From assembly GCA_963730225.1 (NCBI GenBank), contig CAVSQX010000001.1:124001-188000 (forward strand): a stretch of 64,000 nt of DNA, written 5' to 3'. The number at the start of each line of letters is the position of its first letter. Position 1 is the first letter of the stretch. The notes under the pieces are model-generated. The model ran no database searches, was not told the origin of the DNA, and saw only the letters and a program-made list of their open reading frames with translations. The DNA is from CAVSQX01 sp963730225. Its GTDB lineage: Bacteria; Planctomycetota; Phycisphaerae; Tepidisphaerales; Tepidisphaeraceae. The translations under genes were made by a program, and so were the position numbers. Shown piece after piece: positions 7,814 to 17,352 of this stretch.

Positions 7814-8929
7814 CTACCCCGCCGCCCGCGTCGACTGCCGCTTGCTCTGCTCCTGCACCACGCCCAAGTTGCGGAATCGCTCGTATCGGCGTTCCAGCAG
7901 ATTCTCGATCTTCGTTCGCTTCAAATCTCTCAGCGTCTTGGCGATGTACTGATCGAGGTTGTGTGCGGCCGAGTGCGGATCCCGATGGGCGCCGCCCAGC
8001 GGCTCGGGGATGATCGTCTCCACCACGCCAAACGATTTGAGATGCTTGCTGGTCAGCTTCAGGCTATCGGCCAACTGAGCCGTGCCTTCGTTCCCCTTGA
8101 ACAAAATGGCCGAACATGCTTCGGGGCTGATAACCGAATACCAGGCGTATTGCATCATGGCAACGCGATCGGCCACCCCGATGCCCAACGCTCCGCCGCT
8201 GCCGCCTTCGCCGGTGACGATGCTGACGATGGGCGTTTTCAACCGCGACATTTCCATCAGATTTCGAGCGATCGACTCCGCCTGCCCGCGCTCCTCGGCT
8301 CCCAGTCCCGGATACGCTCCGGGCGTGTCGATGAGAGTCACCACCGGCAGCCCGAATTTTTCAGCCAGCTTCATGCACCGAAGCGCCTTGCGATATCCCT
8401 CCGGATGGGCCAGCCCGAAATAACACTTCACTTTTTCCTTGGTATCGCGCCCTTTGTGGTGGCCGATGAGCATCACCTTGTTGCCGCGATCGTCGCCGCT
8501 GCGTTTGTTGAGTCGGGCCAATCCGCAGATGATCGCCGGGTCATCGCCGAATCGGCGATCGCCGTGCAATTCGCGGAACTCCGAACAGATCATCTCGACA
8601 TAATCCTTGAACAGCGGCCGCTGCGGATGCCGAGCCACCTGAACGGTTTCCCAAGCCGTTAGATTGTCGTAAATCTTGCGAAGCAATCCGGTGTAGTTAT
8701 TGCGAAGTTGCCGCAGCTCGTTGGAGTAGTCGATCTGCTTCTCCGCCTGCAAGATTTCCAGTTCCTTGATCTGCTGTTCCAGCTTGGCGACGGGAACCTC
8801 GAACTCCGGCACATGGCGCGAAATCGCCGGCTGGCTGGATCCTGAACCGCCATTGGAGTCGTTGTTGGAGCTGGAAGGCATTTTTGACGATTTGGCCGAG
8901 GTGGCTGTAACGCTAGATTGCTCTGCCAT
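7814..8929 (-). CDS. accA: acetyl-CoA carboxylase carboxyltransferase alpha subunit
   Basis: Carboxyltransferase half of acetyl-CoA carboxylase, transferring the carboxyl group from biotin to acetyl-CoA for fatty acid synthesis. The family body starts at about residue 45 (LEQQIKELEIL) and includes HPQRPLFKDYVE, LIDTPGAYPGLGAEERGQ and the oxyanion-forming GEGGSGGALGIGVADRV. 371 residues, longer than the usual 320 because of a Ser/Asn/Gly-rich N-terminal extension of about 40 residues. accD is not adjacent. Confidence 0.95.
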   Translation of the reverse strand: MAEQSSVTATSAKSSKMPSSSNNDSNGGSGSSQPAISRHVPEFEVPVAKLEQQIKELEILQAEKQIDYSNELRQLRNNYTGLLRKIYDNLTAWETVQVARHPQRPLFKDYVEMICSEFRELHGDRRFGDDPAIICGLARLNKRSGDDRGNKVMLIGHHKGRDTKEKVKCYFGLAHPEGYRKALRCMKLAEKFGLPVVTLIDTPGAYPGLGAEERGQAESIARNLMEMSRLKTPIVSIVTGEGGSGGALGIGVADRVAMMQYAWYSVISPEACSAILFKGNEGTAQLADSLKLTSKHLKSFGVVETIIPEPLGGAHRDPHSAAHNLDQYIAKTLRDLKRTKIENLLERRYERFRNLGVVQEQSKRQSTRAAG

Positions 8930-9144
8930 CGTTGATTCGGACCGGTGGATCCCTTAACAACGGACGACCGACCGCCTTGCCTGAATTCCTCTACAGCGAT
9001 CAGAACGTCAACGCTAACGCCGATGCGCGACGACCAAACAGTAAGAACGCCTAGCCTAGTCAACGCTCGGTCGGACATCAAGTCCGATAGTCTCTTGCGC
9101 CGGGCCGCCTACCGCTGTCCGCCCAACGCGGTTATGATCCGTTT

Positions 9145-9990
9145 ATGCGACCGAAACGGCTGAGCATCCTGGGCGTCGGATTGCTGGGAGGCTCCATTGG
9201 TCTGGCGTGGAAGAAGATCTCAAATGACTGTGTAATCACAGGTTATGGACATCGGCCCGAATCGCTCAATCGAGCCCGACAAATCGGGGCGATCGACAAG
9301 GCGACCGACGATCTGGCCCGTGCTGTTGAGTCCGCCGATGTTACAATTCTTTGCACTCCGGTCGGTTTATTTGCTGATATTTTGGGCAAAATAGGACCGC
9401 ATTTGCCGGCTGGAGCGATTGTAACGGATGTCGGCAGCACCAAGCGATCCGTTGTTGCAGAAGCGCAAAAGCGGTTGCCGCAGACGGTGCATTTTGTCGG
9501 CAGTCATCCGATGGCCGGCAGCGAGAAGCGGGGCGTCGAATTCGCCCGCGCGGACCTCTTCCAGAACGCACCGTGCATCCTCACGCCCACTCCTTCGACC
9601 GATCGGCAGTCCCTGGAAAACGTCGAGGATTTCTGGCGGTTCCTGGGAATGCGAACAACTCGGCTCAGCCCCGAGGATCACGATCGGCTGGTCGGCCAGA
9701 TCAGCCACGTTCCTCACGCGGTTGCCGCCGCGCTGCTGGCTATGCAAAGCGACGACGCCCTTCGCCTGGCCGGCAAGGGATTCCTGGATACCACCCGAAT
9801 CGCCGGCGGCGACGCTGGGCTTTGGCGGGATATTCTGCTAGACAATTCCGATAATGTGCGCGCGGGACTGGAACACCTCCAACAGACTTTGTCGGAGTTA
9901 AATCGACGGCTTCTGGAAGGAGATAGCCAAGGGGTCAAACGATGGCTTGAGCAGGCTGCACGCCTGCGCGAGACGCTGCCCCGCCCCTGA
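9145..9990 (+). CDS. tyrA: prephenate dehydrogenase (TyrA family)
   Basis: NAD(P)-dependent oxidative decarboxylation of prephenate or arogenate toward tyrosine. The Rossmann loop LGVGLLGGSIGLAWK is at residues 9-23. VTDVGSTK and VGSHPMAGSEKRGVEFA match the conserved active-site block with catalytic His, and DHDRLVGQISHVPH gives the substrate-binding His. 281 residues means catalytic domains only, with no chorismate mutase or ACT domain. Followed within 12 bp by a GT87 gene. Confidence 0.92.
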   Translation: MRPKRLSILGVGLLGGSIGLAWKKISNDCVITGYGHRPESLNRARQIGAIDKATDDLARAVESADVTILCTPVGLFADILGKIGPHLPAGAIVTDVGSTKRSVVAEAQKRLPQTVHFVGSHPMAGSEKRGVEFARADLFQNAPCILTPTPSTDRQSLENVEDFWRFLGMRTTRLSPEDHDRLVGQISHVPHAVAAALLAMQSDDALRLAGKGFLDTTRIAGGDAGLWRDILLDNSDNVRAGLEHLQQTLSELNRRLLEGDSQGVKRWLEQAARLRETLPRP

Positions 9991-10001
9991 ATCCTTCTGC
10001 C

Positions 10002-11342
10002 ATGTCGGTCAAATCCATGCATCAAAGGAACACCACGGCAATCCATCGACCGCGAACGGATTGGCTGGCGATCGCGTTTCTGTGCGGGCTGCTCGCGCTG
10101 CTTCTGGCGGATTTTCTGCAAGTCGTGCATCGGACCCGCCCCGGCACAGATGCCGGGCATTTTGGAGATTTCCGGCATTTTTATTTCGCCGCCCGGGCGT
10201 TGCTCCAGCACACCGATCTCTATTCTTCCGGCACCGGCGGTTACCTCTATCCGCCCCTGATCGCCATGCTCTACACGCCGATCGCGCACTTGAGCCAGCG
10301 CCACGCCGCCTACGTCGCCCTCACCGTCAGCATTTTGATGGATTTGACCGCAATTCTTCTGGCCGCGCGCGAATTCATCGCTCGCCTTGGCTTTGCTCCA
10401 GTCGCCCGACTGATCTTCGGCGCCGCCCTGATGGGCGCTGCCCTGAACTTCGACAAGATTCACATGGAACTGCAAATGTTCCAGACCAACGCCCTGATGT
10501 TTCTCATGTTTGTTCTGGCCCTGTGCTGGCTCGATCGCCGACCGCTGCTGGCGGGCGTGCCATTGGGGCTGATCTTCAACATCAAATATCTGTCGTTAGC
10601 CCTGCTGCCCTGGCTGATTATCCGTCGACGTTGGACGACCGCCGCCACATTCGTCGCTTCGGCCATCGGCTTTTCCCTGCTCCCGGCCGTCTTCTCCGGC
10701 TGGTCGGAAAACCTGCATAATCTTCACATCGCCTTCGGCGGATTGCTCCACATGGTGGGGGCCTCCAACGGCAACGAACAGGCGAACGTCGAAGACATCG
10801 CCGCCTGGTTCAGTTGTTCCATCACCAGCACCATGGCCCGCATGACGCGCTTCGGCCCGAGCATGGCCACCGCCATGTTCTGCGCACTGATCATCGGACT
10901 GCTCTGCGCCGCACTGGTTGCGTTGCTCTACCGCCGCGAGAAATTTCCGCTGATCGCCTGGCCCGCGCCGGCACAACAAAAATCCGAACCCTGGCGCGGC
11001 CTGCTCGGACTCGAATTCTCCGCCCTGGTTGTCGCATCGCTCTGCTTCAGTCCGCAGACCAACACCCGGCACCTCCTGCTCACGTTGCTGGTCACGATCC
11101 CCGCGTCCGTGCTGATTCTGGCCGCCCGTGGCGTGCCCCGATGGGTCCTGGCCGTGGGAATGCTCATCATTCTCGCCGGCTACACGCTTCCCATCGGCAA
11201 CAGTTCAATCTCCGGCGATAAATCCCCCGCGCTGATATGGCTCGGTGTCGGCGGTCCCTGCTGGTGCCTTCTGATCGGCACCTTCACGCTTCTCTCCGTC
11301 GGGCTTCTCCACTTGCGCCGCCTCTGCTCAGGCGATTCGTGA
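10002..11342 (+). CDS. GT87/DUF2029-type integral membrane glycosyltransferase
   Basis: 446 residues with about ten hydrophobic helices. After the first helix, GDFRHFYFAARALL and GGYLYPPLIAMLYTP match the conserved loop of polyprenyl-phosphate-dependent GT87 mannosyltransferase-like enzymes (Asp in the first extracytoplasmic loop and the YPP motif). Likely transfers a sugar from a lipid carrier at the membrane; donor and acceptor are unknown. It sits between tyrA and an RNA methyltransferase with only 12-bp and 6-bp gaps, so cotranscription is likely although the functions are unrelated. Confidence 0.8.
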   Translation: MSVKSMHQRNTTAIHRPRTDWLAIAFLCGLLALLLADFLQVVHRTRPGTDAGHFGDFRHFYFAARALLQHTDLYSSGTGGYLYPPLIAMLYTPIAHLSQRHAAYVALTVSILMDLTAILLAAREFIARLGFAPVARLIFGAALMGAALNFDKIHMELQMFQTNALMFLMFVLALCWLDRRPLLAGVPLGLIFNIKYLSLALLPWLIIRRRWTTAATFVASAIGFSLLPAVFSGWSENLHNLHIAFGGLLHMVGASNGNEQANVEDIAAWFSCSITSTMARMTRFGPSMATAMFCALIIGLLCAALVALLYRREKFPLIAWPAPAQQKSEPWRGLLGLEFSALVVASLCFSPQTNTRHLLLTLLVTIPASVLILAARGVPRWVLAVGMLIILAGYTLPIGNSSISGDKSPALIWLGVGGPCWCLLIGTFTLLSVGLLHLRRLCSGDS

Positions 11343-11348
11343 TCGACG

Positions 11349-12179
11349 ATGAGCGATGCGATCCAGATCGACTCGATCGACGACCCGCGCCTGGCGGTCT
11401 ATCGCAATCTCAAAGACCGCCAAATTGCCCGCTTGGATGGCCGATTCATCGCCGAGGGAGAGCACGTTGTTCGCCGATTGCTCCAAAGCGATTTCCCCGT
11501 GGAATCCGTGCTGGCCGGCCGGCGCGTCGCCCAGCGCATCGCGCCCGCGGTGCGACCGCCGACTCCACTGCTGGTCGTGCCCGACGAGTTGATGAATCGC
11601 ATCGTCGGCTTCCGTTTTCACGGCGGCGTCATCGGCTGCGGAAGACGAATACCTTCGCCGCCCATGGAAAAAGTTCTGCCTCCCGTTGGAAAACCCTCCA
11701 CGCTGGTCATTTGTCCCGATCTGATCAGCCACGAAAATCTCGGCTCCCTGATTCGCACCGCCGCCGCGCTCGGTGTCGACGCGATGATTCTGGGGCCGCG
11801 ATGTTGCGATCCGTTCTATCGGCTCAGCGTGCGCGTTTCGATGGGGACCATTTTTCGCCTGCCGATCGTGCGGTCGGAAAATCTTCTGGCCGATCTGGAG
11901 GCCTTGCGCCGGCGTTTCGGATACGAGTTGATCGCAACCGTGCCGGACGATCACGCCGAACCGCTCTCGCCGACGCCCGCCCCGTCGCGCATCGCGCTGA
12001 TGTTCGGCAACGAAGCGCAGGGATTGGACGCGCCGATGATCGCCGCCTGTGATCGACGGGTGAGAATCCCCATGCGGGCCGGCGTGGATTCGCTGAACAT
12101 CTCCGTGGCCGCCGGAATTTTCCTGCACGGCTATTGCCGCTCGGATGGGCCAAGTTTTACGGATATCGAGCGAACCTGA
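11349..12179 (+). CDS. TrmH/SpoU-family RNA 2'-O-methyltransferase
   Basis: SPOUT methyltransferase. Motif 1 is SHENLGSLIRTAAALG with the catalytic Asn/Arg, motif 2 ALMFGNEAQGLD and motif 3 DSLNISVAAGIFLHG, in the expected order toward the C-terminus. An N-terminal part (NLKDRQIARLDGRFIAEGE) resembles the substrate-binding domain of rRNA-type enzymes. The target nucleotide cannot be read from sequence. The last 49 bp overlap the 3' end of ispE on the other strand. Confidence 0.88.
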   Translation: MSDAIQIDSIDDPRLAVYRNLKDRQIARLDGRFIAEGEHVVRRLLQSDFPVESVLAGRRVAQRIAPAVRPPTPLLVVPDELMNRIVGFRFHGGVIGCGRRIPSPPMEKVLPPVGKPSTLVICPDLISHENLGSLIRTAAALGVDAMILGPRCCDPFYRLSVRVSMGTIFRLPIVRSENLLADLEALRRRFGYELIATVPDDHAEPLSPTPAPSRIALMFGNEAQGLDAPMIAACDRRVRIPMRAGVDSLNISVAAGIFLHGYCRSDGPSFTDIERT

Positions 12180-13078
12180 AATTGCTCGCTGATTCCGCCC
12201 GCCGCATCGGCGGCCTGCGATGGATCGTCAAAAAGCGTGAACAAGCTGCTTCCGCTGCCGCTCATCCGGACCGGTCGATCAAGCATGTTTTCGATGGCAA
12301 CGTGAAGCGCGCTCAATTCCGGCCGCAGCGAGAACGCCGGCCGCTCCAGGTCGTTCACCAGCAGCGGCAGCAGCGATCGCGAATCCAGCCTGGTCCAGGC
12401 ATCCCAGTCGGGTTCATGCGCAATGTCATGCGAATTCCCCAATCCCATTTCATCGAATCGGCGATACACATCAGCCGTGGGCAGCCCAATCGGCGGCAAC
12501 ACGAGCGTCACCCACGCTCTCGTGAGCACGCCGACTGGGCGCACCACTTCGCCGCGCCCTCCGCAGACGCAGCTTGAACCGTACAGAAAAAACGGCACAT
12601 CGCTTCCCAGGCCGATGGCCATCGCTGCAAGTCGATCCAGCGCCAAACCAGTGTTCCACAGCCGGTTCAGCCCCAGTAGAACCGCCGCGGCGTCGGAACT
12701 GCCGCCGCCTAGTCCGGCCCCGGCGGGAATCCGCTTCTCCAAACGAATCGAAACGGAACCGCCGGCGGACGCCGGATCGGCAGCTTTCCCCAAGCTGCCC
12801 GCCGCGGAATCAACCGCGAGCGACCGGCGAAATTCCTGCACCGCCCGCAGCGCCAAATTGCGGGCGTCGGTCGGAACCGAAACATCGTCGCTGATCACAA
12901 CCAGCTGATCGGCCACCGAGTCAACCGAGCGAAGAATCAAGCTGTCAAAGAACCCGATGGTGCTCACCCATGACACCAGCGGATGAAATCCATCATCACG
13001 CCGCGGGCCGACTCGCAAATGCAAATTAACCTTGCCCGGCGCATGCACGTTCTGCGCAGGTCCAGAAGCGTTGCTCAT
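12131..13078 (-). CDS. ispE: 4-diphosphocytidyl-2-C-methyl-D-erythritol kinase
   Basis: GHMP kinase of the MEP isoprenoid pathway. The N-terminal PGKVNLHLRVGPRRDDGFH, the phosphate loop PAGAGLGGGSSDAAA and SDVPFFLYG are diagnostic. Start chosen at the ATG giving MSNASGPAQNV, 16 residues before the PGKVN motif; an ATG 36 bp upstream is possible. About 315 residues. Converges with and overlaps the methyltransferase gene by 49 bp. Confidence 0.92.
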   Translation of the reverse strand: MSNASGPAQNVHAPGKVNLHLRVGPRRDDGFHPLVSWVSTIGFFDSLILRSVDSVADQLVVISDDVSVPTDARNLALRAVQEFRRSLAVDSAAGSLGKAADPASAGGSVSIRLEKRIPAGAGLGGGSSDAAAVLLGLNRLWNTGLALDRLAAMAIGLGSDVPFFLYGSSCVCGGRGEVVRPVGVLTRAWVTLVLPPIGLPTADVYRRFDEMGLGNSHDIAHEPDWDAWTRLDSRSLLPLLVNDLERPAFSLRPELSALHVAIENMLDRPVRMSGSGSSLFTLFDDPSQAADAAGGISEQFQVRSISVKLGPSERQ

Positions 13079-13413
13079 GGGTCGGCAGTCTGGAAATTGC
13101 CGACTCGCCGTCAAGCTCCCAGCGGCACATTAGGTGCGGCAACATCATGCTTTTTGTTCATCCGCACGGGCGATTTGTGAACCCGTGATTTTTCGTACAA
13201 CAGAGATGTCTGCCCAATAAACTCAGACTACCATTGCAGAACTCAAATTCAACAGGAAATCGCTTCAATTCAGCGCAAAAAAAAATGCCGTCTGCGGCAG
13301 CCCGCAGACGGCATCGCCAGGAAAAGGGAGGGTTCGCGATAGCGTCTGACAGAATTGATGTACGATTCATTTCGCCCCCAGGCAAATGCCCATTTTTTCG
13401 CCAAATTCGGCCT
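13079..13413. other. gene-free interval between ispE and lptG-like gene
   Basis: No coding frame with support. It holds the ispE upstream region and, at 13277-13314, the terminator of the lptF/lptG unit. An AT-richer stretch around 13180-13270 may contain the ispE promoter, but I cannot place -35/-10 boxes with confidence. Confidence 0.4.
13277..13314 (-). terminator. intrinsic terminator of lptF-lptG-like operon
   Basis: A 13-bp perfect stem (ATGCCGTCTGCGG with its complement) and a CAGC loop, with nine A residues at 13277-13285. On the minus strand this is a hairpin followed by a T-run, placed 100 bp after the permease stop. Confidence 0.85.
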
Positions 13414-14544
13414 TCACGTCCGCACGTGATCCAGCAACCACACCGCCAGCGGCCCAAAAATGAAGATAGGAATCCACGCCATCAGCACCGCCCATCCGCT
13501 AAACCACGTAACCCCCGCCGGGGGTGTCCCGGCCATCTGGTCGGTCAGAAACACGCTTCCCATCGCCACACCAATCAGCAGCAGGCACTTGGTCGCCGCC
13601 GTCTTGAGCGCTTTGGGATCGTGTGTCAGCACCGTCGGAATCGCCAACAGCAATAAAATCACGTTCATGAACGGCTGCGTCGCCCGCAGGTGCTTCACCT
13701 TATACAGCCCCGCTGCCCCGTAGCTCTTGGGCCGTTTCAGAAGCTGATTGATTCTCCACGTCGAAAGCAGATCGACAAATCCGCTGCTGTGATACAGCGC
13801 AATTTCCTCCGGCGTCAGATCCCCCTTGTAGTAATCCACCGATTGCTCCTGCGAAACCGTTTCGCCCGGCAGCAGATTCGTGACGCGCCGGCCGTTGGTC
13901 AGCTTCCACAGCGAATCGGCCTTGTCCCATTCCGCCGTGTCGGCAAGCAGATGCGCCACCGGCTCCAGCGCGTCGTTGCGCTCGATCAGATCCATCTCCT
14001 CCATGTACGGCGGTCGATCGCTCTCCGCCGGATAATAGCGCGCCGCCACCAGCAGCGAATGCTGATCCACCTGCATCGACGTGATGGCGAACGCACGCGT
14101 CACCGACGCCGCCATCTCATCGTGCTTGCGCGTCAGTTGTGGAATCATCTGCGGAATCACCAGTTCCTGGTCCGCGATCAACAGCGTGTTGAGAAAAATC
14201 GAAGCGACGATGATCGGCGCCGCCACCCGCAGCACCGGCACGCCCGCCGCCAGAAACGCCGTCAATTCGCTGAATCGGCTCATCCGCATCAGCGTGAACG
14301 CCGCCGCAACCACCGGAATCACCCCCGATAGCTGCACGAAATAATAAAACGACTGGAAAAAATAATAGCGGGCGATGTCCTGAATCACCGCGACGCTTCC
14401 CCCGCCTTCCTGCTGCTGAAGGCTCACCAGCGAGTCGAAGCGAAACAGCAAATCCATCGCCACGTACAGCCCGATCAGAACCGTCAGGCTGATGACGTAA
14501 TTCTTCAGGAACGTGAGCAGGACGTAGCGGTCGAGAATTCGCAT
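13414..14544 (-). CDS. LptF/LptG family LPS-export permease, second gene
   Basis: 376 residues of the YjgP/YjgQ (LptF/LptG) family: N-terminal MRILDRYVLLTFLKNY, which is the conserved Y-x-x-x-x-F pattern after a short basic start, three N-terminal helices, a large periplasmic jellyroll-like region (about 105-285) and three C-terminal helices. With LptB it would form the ABC transporter that extracts LPS from the inner membrane. It starts 6 bp after its homologue, so the two are cotranscribed. Which one is LptF and which LptG is not certain. Confidence 0.85.
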   Translation of the reverse strand: MRILDRYVLLTFLKNYVISLTVLIGLYVAMDLLFRFDSLVSLQQQEGGGSVAVIQDIARYYFFQSFYYFVQLSGVIPVVAAAFTLMRMSRFSELTAFLAAGVPVLRVAAPIIVASIFLNTLLIADQELVIPQMIPQLTRKHDEMAASVTRAFAITSMQVDQHSLLVAARYYPAESDRPPYMEEMDLIERNDALEPVAHLLADTAEWDKADSLWKLTNGRRVTNLLPGETVSQEQSVDYYKGDLTPEEIALYHSSGFVDLLSTWRINQLLKRPKSYGAAGLYKVKHLRATQPFMNVILLLLAIPTVLTHDPKALKTAATKCLLLIGVAMGSVFLTDQMAGTPPAGVTWFSGWAVLMAWIPIFIFGPLAVWLLDHVRT

Positions 14545-14550
14545 GGGAAT

Positions 14551-16225
14551 TTACTGCTGCTGCATCCGCCACAGCAGCGACGCCGCCGTCACCCCGATGG
14601 CCAGATTACTGAACCAGATGATCGACAGCCCCAGCTCCAGCGGATTCTTCGCCAGATCGATCGGCATCGGCGTCGCCTGCGCCGTGTGCTGCCCGGTCAC
14701 GATCAGCACCATGCTGAACACCGCCGGTATCACGCTGACCGCAAACGCCGTCAGAAAATTCCCGCTCTTGAACATCATCCCCAGCGGCGTGCCGATCAGC
14801 ACCAGCAGCAGGCAACTCACCACGAACGCCGCCCGGGCATGCAGCTCGCCGGCCAGATGATTCATCAGGTCCACCAGCGCAAACAGCAGCCGCTGCTGCT
14901 GCGACTGGTTCCGCAGATTTCCCTGAAGATAATCCCGTGCCGTTCGCCCCTTCAGCGACACGATCGCCGGCGACATCGCGACGGCGATATGCCGCGTCAG
15001 CCGGGCCTGCGGAATCGGCATGTCCCCGGCGTCCACCAGCGTGTCGTTCAATTCCAGCGAAACATAAAGCTGGTCCTGCTGCGTATCCGCTTCCACCAGA
15101 ATGCGAATGCTCCGCGCTCTGCGCGTTGAGGTGAATCTGCTCTCCGCTGCTCTGCCTGAACCGCAGCGGAGCCTGTCCCGCCGCCGCCGTGAGCTCCAGC
15201 GAATCCTTCTGTTCAACCACCGCATCCCCCGAGCGCGTTATCGTGAATGTGTCGGTCCCCGATTCAATGGTGCAGCGGCGGTCCGGTCCGTTCAGTTCGT
15301 TCAAGAGAATCCGTCGATACGCCGACGCCTGATCCTCGCGAATCAAATCCGCCACCACCGCCCGAATTTCCCGCCCCGAAAACGGATCCTTCTCCATCGC
15401 TTTGAGTTGAAAGATGTTCATGAACTTCGCTTTTTGCGCCAGCCGCGACGGAATCGCCTCGGGCCCGAATTCCGCCGCTCCCACGCCGCCCTGTTCCGAT
15501 TTTGGACCCACAAATCGCCGCGGAAATTCCACCCCGTCGATCAGCGTCGCCCGCAGCGTCGCCGATTCGTCCACCGGATCCTCATGGATGTAAGCGACGG
15601 CTTCCCTGGCCAGATAAAACTGCCGGGGAACGCGGAAAAATCGATCGCGGTTGGGCGGATTGTAATAGCTGACGATCATCGGCCCGCGCAGCACCACGGC
15701 CGCATCGTGCGATTTATTCTGCTCGGGGCTCGGCAAATACGCATCCTGCGCGAAGATCGTGGTGCTCTGGCTGAACTGAATTTCATGCGTCTGCTGAATC
15801 TGATGCGCCACCAGCTTCGCCAGATTCGACACGACAACCTGTTCGCACTTCATCGTATCTTCTGGAACCGTGAAGAAGAGCAGATACATCGACGCGATCG
15901 CCACCAGCAATCCCAGCAGCATCGCCGGCATGGCGATGGTGATAAAGCTGATTCCGCCCGCCCGGCACGCCGTCAGTTCGTTATCCGCCGCCATGCGCCC
16001 ATAAATCACTGTGGTGGCAAACAGCGCCGCGATCGACAGCGAATACGTCGTCATCGCCGGCAGCGAATACCGCAACAGCAACAGCACCTGCGTGCCGTCC
16101 AGTCCATTTTGCGTCAGCGGATGCAGCAGCCCCCCGAAGCTCATGATCCCCGCCAGCGCACCGGAGGCCATGAAAAAAACCTTCACCAGATCCTTGAACA
16201 AATACCAAAAGAGGGTTCGGCTCAT
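14551..16225 (-). CDS. LptF/LptG family LPS-export permease, first gene (one frameshift in sequence)
   Basis: Starts at MSRTLFWYLFKDLVKVFF with three N-terminal helices and a periplasmic domain. The family reading switches frame at about 15115-15135 (from ...SGEQIHLNA to RSIRILVEADTQQ), and the C-terminal helices (FVVSCLLLVLIGTPLGMMFK) are in the second frame to the stop at 14551. LptF and LptG are normally both essential where LPS is made, so a one-base sequencing error is more likely than loss. Rejoined length is about 557 residues, long for the family because of an enlarged periplasmic region. Confidence 0.8.
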
Positions 16226-16263
16226 GCGGAGCCGAAATGCTAACGGCCAGGCACGCAGTTGCA

Positions 16264-16342
16264 AGTTGGTAGTCGTTAGTTGCCGGTTGTCATTTTGTCA
16301 TCTTGCACTTCAAAGTTGAGCGTTGAGTGTTGAGCGTTGCAT
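16264..16342. repeat. two adjacent heptad-repeat arrays upstream of the permease operon
   Basis: First array 16264-16291: AGTTGGT, AGTCGTT, AGTTGCC, GGTTGTC. Second array 16315-16342: GTTGAGC, GTTGAGT, GTTGAGC, GTTGCAT. The first family recurs at 44543 (fliL-fliN) and the second at 40909 (fliK-flgD, opposite orientation). They fill the divergent lptF/comF promoter region. Confidence 0.75.
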
Positions 16343-16401
16343 TAGTTCTCCCCATTGATGTCCTACCCTCCCGGCGCCCTCGCTTGTAAAATCCCGCTCC
16401 G

Positions 16402-17147
16402 ATGCGCGCGTTCTCTTTTTTCCCATCGCTCCTCGATTTCATCTACCCCCAGCGCTGCGCCGCCTGCGATCAATGCTTCGAGGGACCCAGCCTGTTGTGC
16501 CAACCCTGCGGCCACGAATTGGTCAATCTGATCGACGCTCCCGCTTGCGCCACTGCGCCATGCCCGTGTCCGAGGACGGCGCCCCGTGCCCGCACTGCCT
16601 TGACAACGGCGTGCACCCCTACGATCAAATCGCCGCCCTTGGCGTTTTGCGCGATTCGCTCAAAGACCTCATCCATCACGCCAAATACTCCCGCCGCTGG
16701 CCGCTGGCCGAATGGCTCGCCGATTGCGCCCTCGAGCGGCCCGAGATTTCCGACATACTTTTGCAATCCGACTGCATCGTCCCCACGCCGCTGCACCGTC
16801 GCCGGCAGATCTTCCGCGGCTACAATCAAGCCGAGCTCATCGCCCACCGCCTATCCCGTCGCCTGAAAATCCCCCTGGCATTTTCCGCCGCGCGAGTCCG
16901 CAACACCCCAACGCAAACCCATCTCCACACCCGCCAGGGCCGACTGGAAAATCTGCGCGGCGCCTTTGTGTTAGCCGACCCCACCCGCATCCGCGGTAAG
17001 CGCGTCGTCGTGATCGATGATGTCATCACCACTGGCGCGACATTGGTGTCGCTGGGACGGACTCTCCACTCCGCCCAGCCAGCCAGCATTTCCGCGATCG
17101 TGATGGCCGTCGCCGACCCGAAGGGAAGAAGCTTCCAGGTCATCTGA
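16402..17147 (+). CDS. comF: ComF family phosphoribosyltransferase-like protein (one frameshift in sequence)
   Basis: N-terminal zinc-ribbon-like part (FIYPQRCAACDQCF...LLCQPC, then MPVSEDGAPCPHCL) and a C-terminal PRTase domain with the PRPP loop VVVIDDVITTGATL. The N-terminal 50 residues and the remainder lie in different frames; the switch is between about 16545 and 16556, just before the CAMPVSEDG part. The family is tied to natural competence in Bacillus and Haemophilus, where it aids ssDNA uptake; its biochemical reaction is not established. No other com genes are nearby. Confidence 0.8.
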
Positions 17148-17235
17148 CCTCCGCCGTATAAGGCCGGATGTCAATCCGCGTTCTGAATGCAAGGCCGAAA
17201 TTCGAATGATCAAGGGGGGCCACGAGGGGGGGAAT

Positions 17236-17260
17236 GTTACGTTTGTTACGAAATGTTACG
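17236..17260 (+). promoter_or_regulatory. three-copy GTTAC operator-like repeat upstream of HTH gene copy A
   Basis: GTTACG occurs at 17236, 17245 and 17255, spaced 9 and 10 bp, about one helical turn. The same layout with GATAC lies upstream of copy B at 20494-20518 on the other strand. The distance to the start codon at 17353 is about 95 bp. Confidence 0.55.
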
Positions 17261-17352
17261 TTTTCAGCGGCGATATATCGGATTCTTGCGGATATGGTAA
17301 TTTCATGTTTTTTCGCTTGATTGCATGTTTGGTATTTGTTAGGATGCGGAGC

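Noticed and set aside
13230..13330. Small structured RNA in the ispE-lptG gap
   Set aside because: The only structure is the terminator hairpin; no 6S, 4.5S or RNase P features were found.
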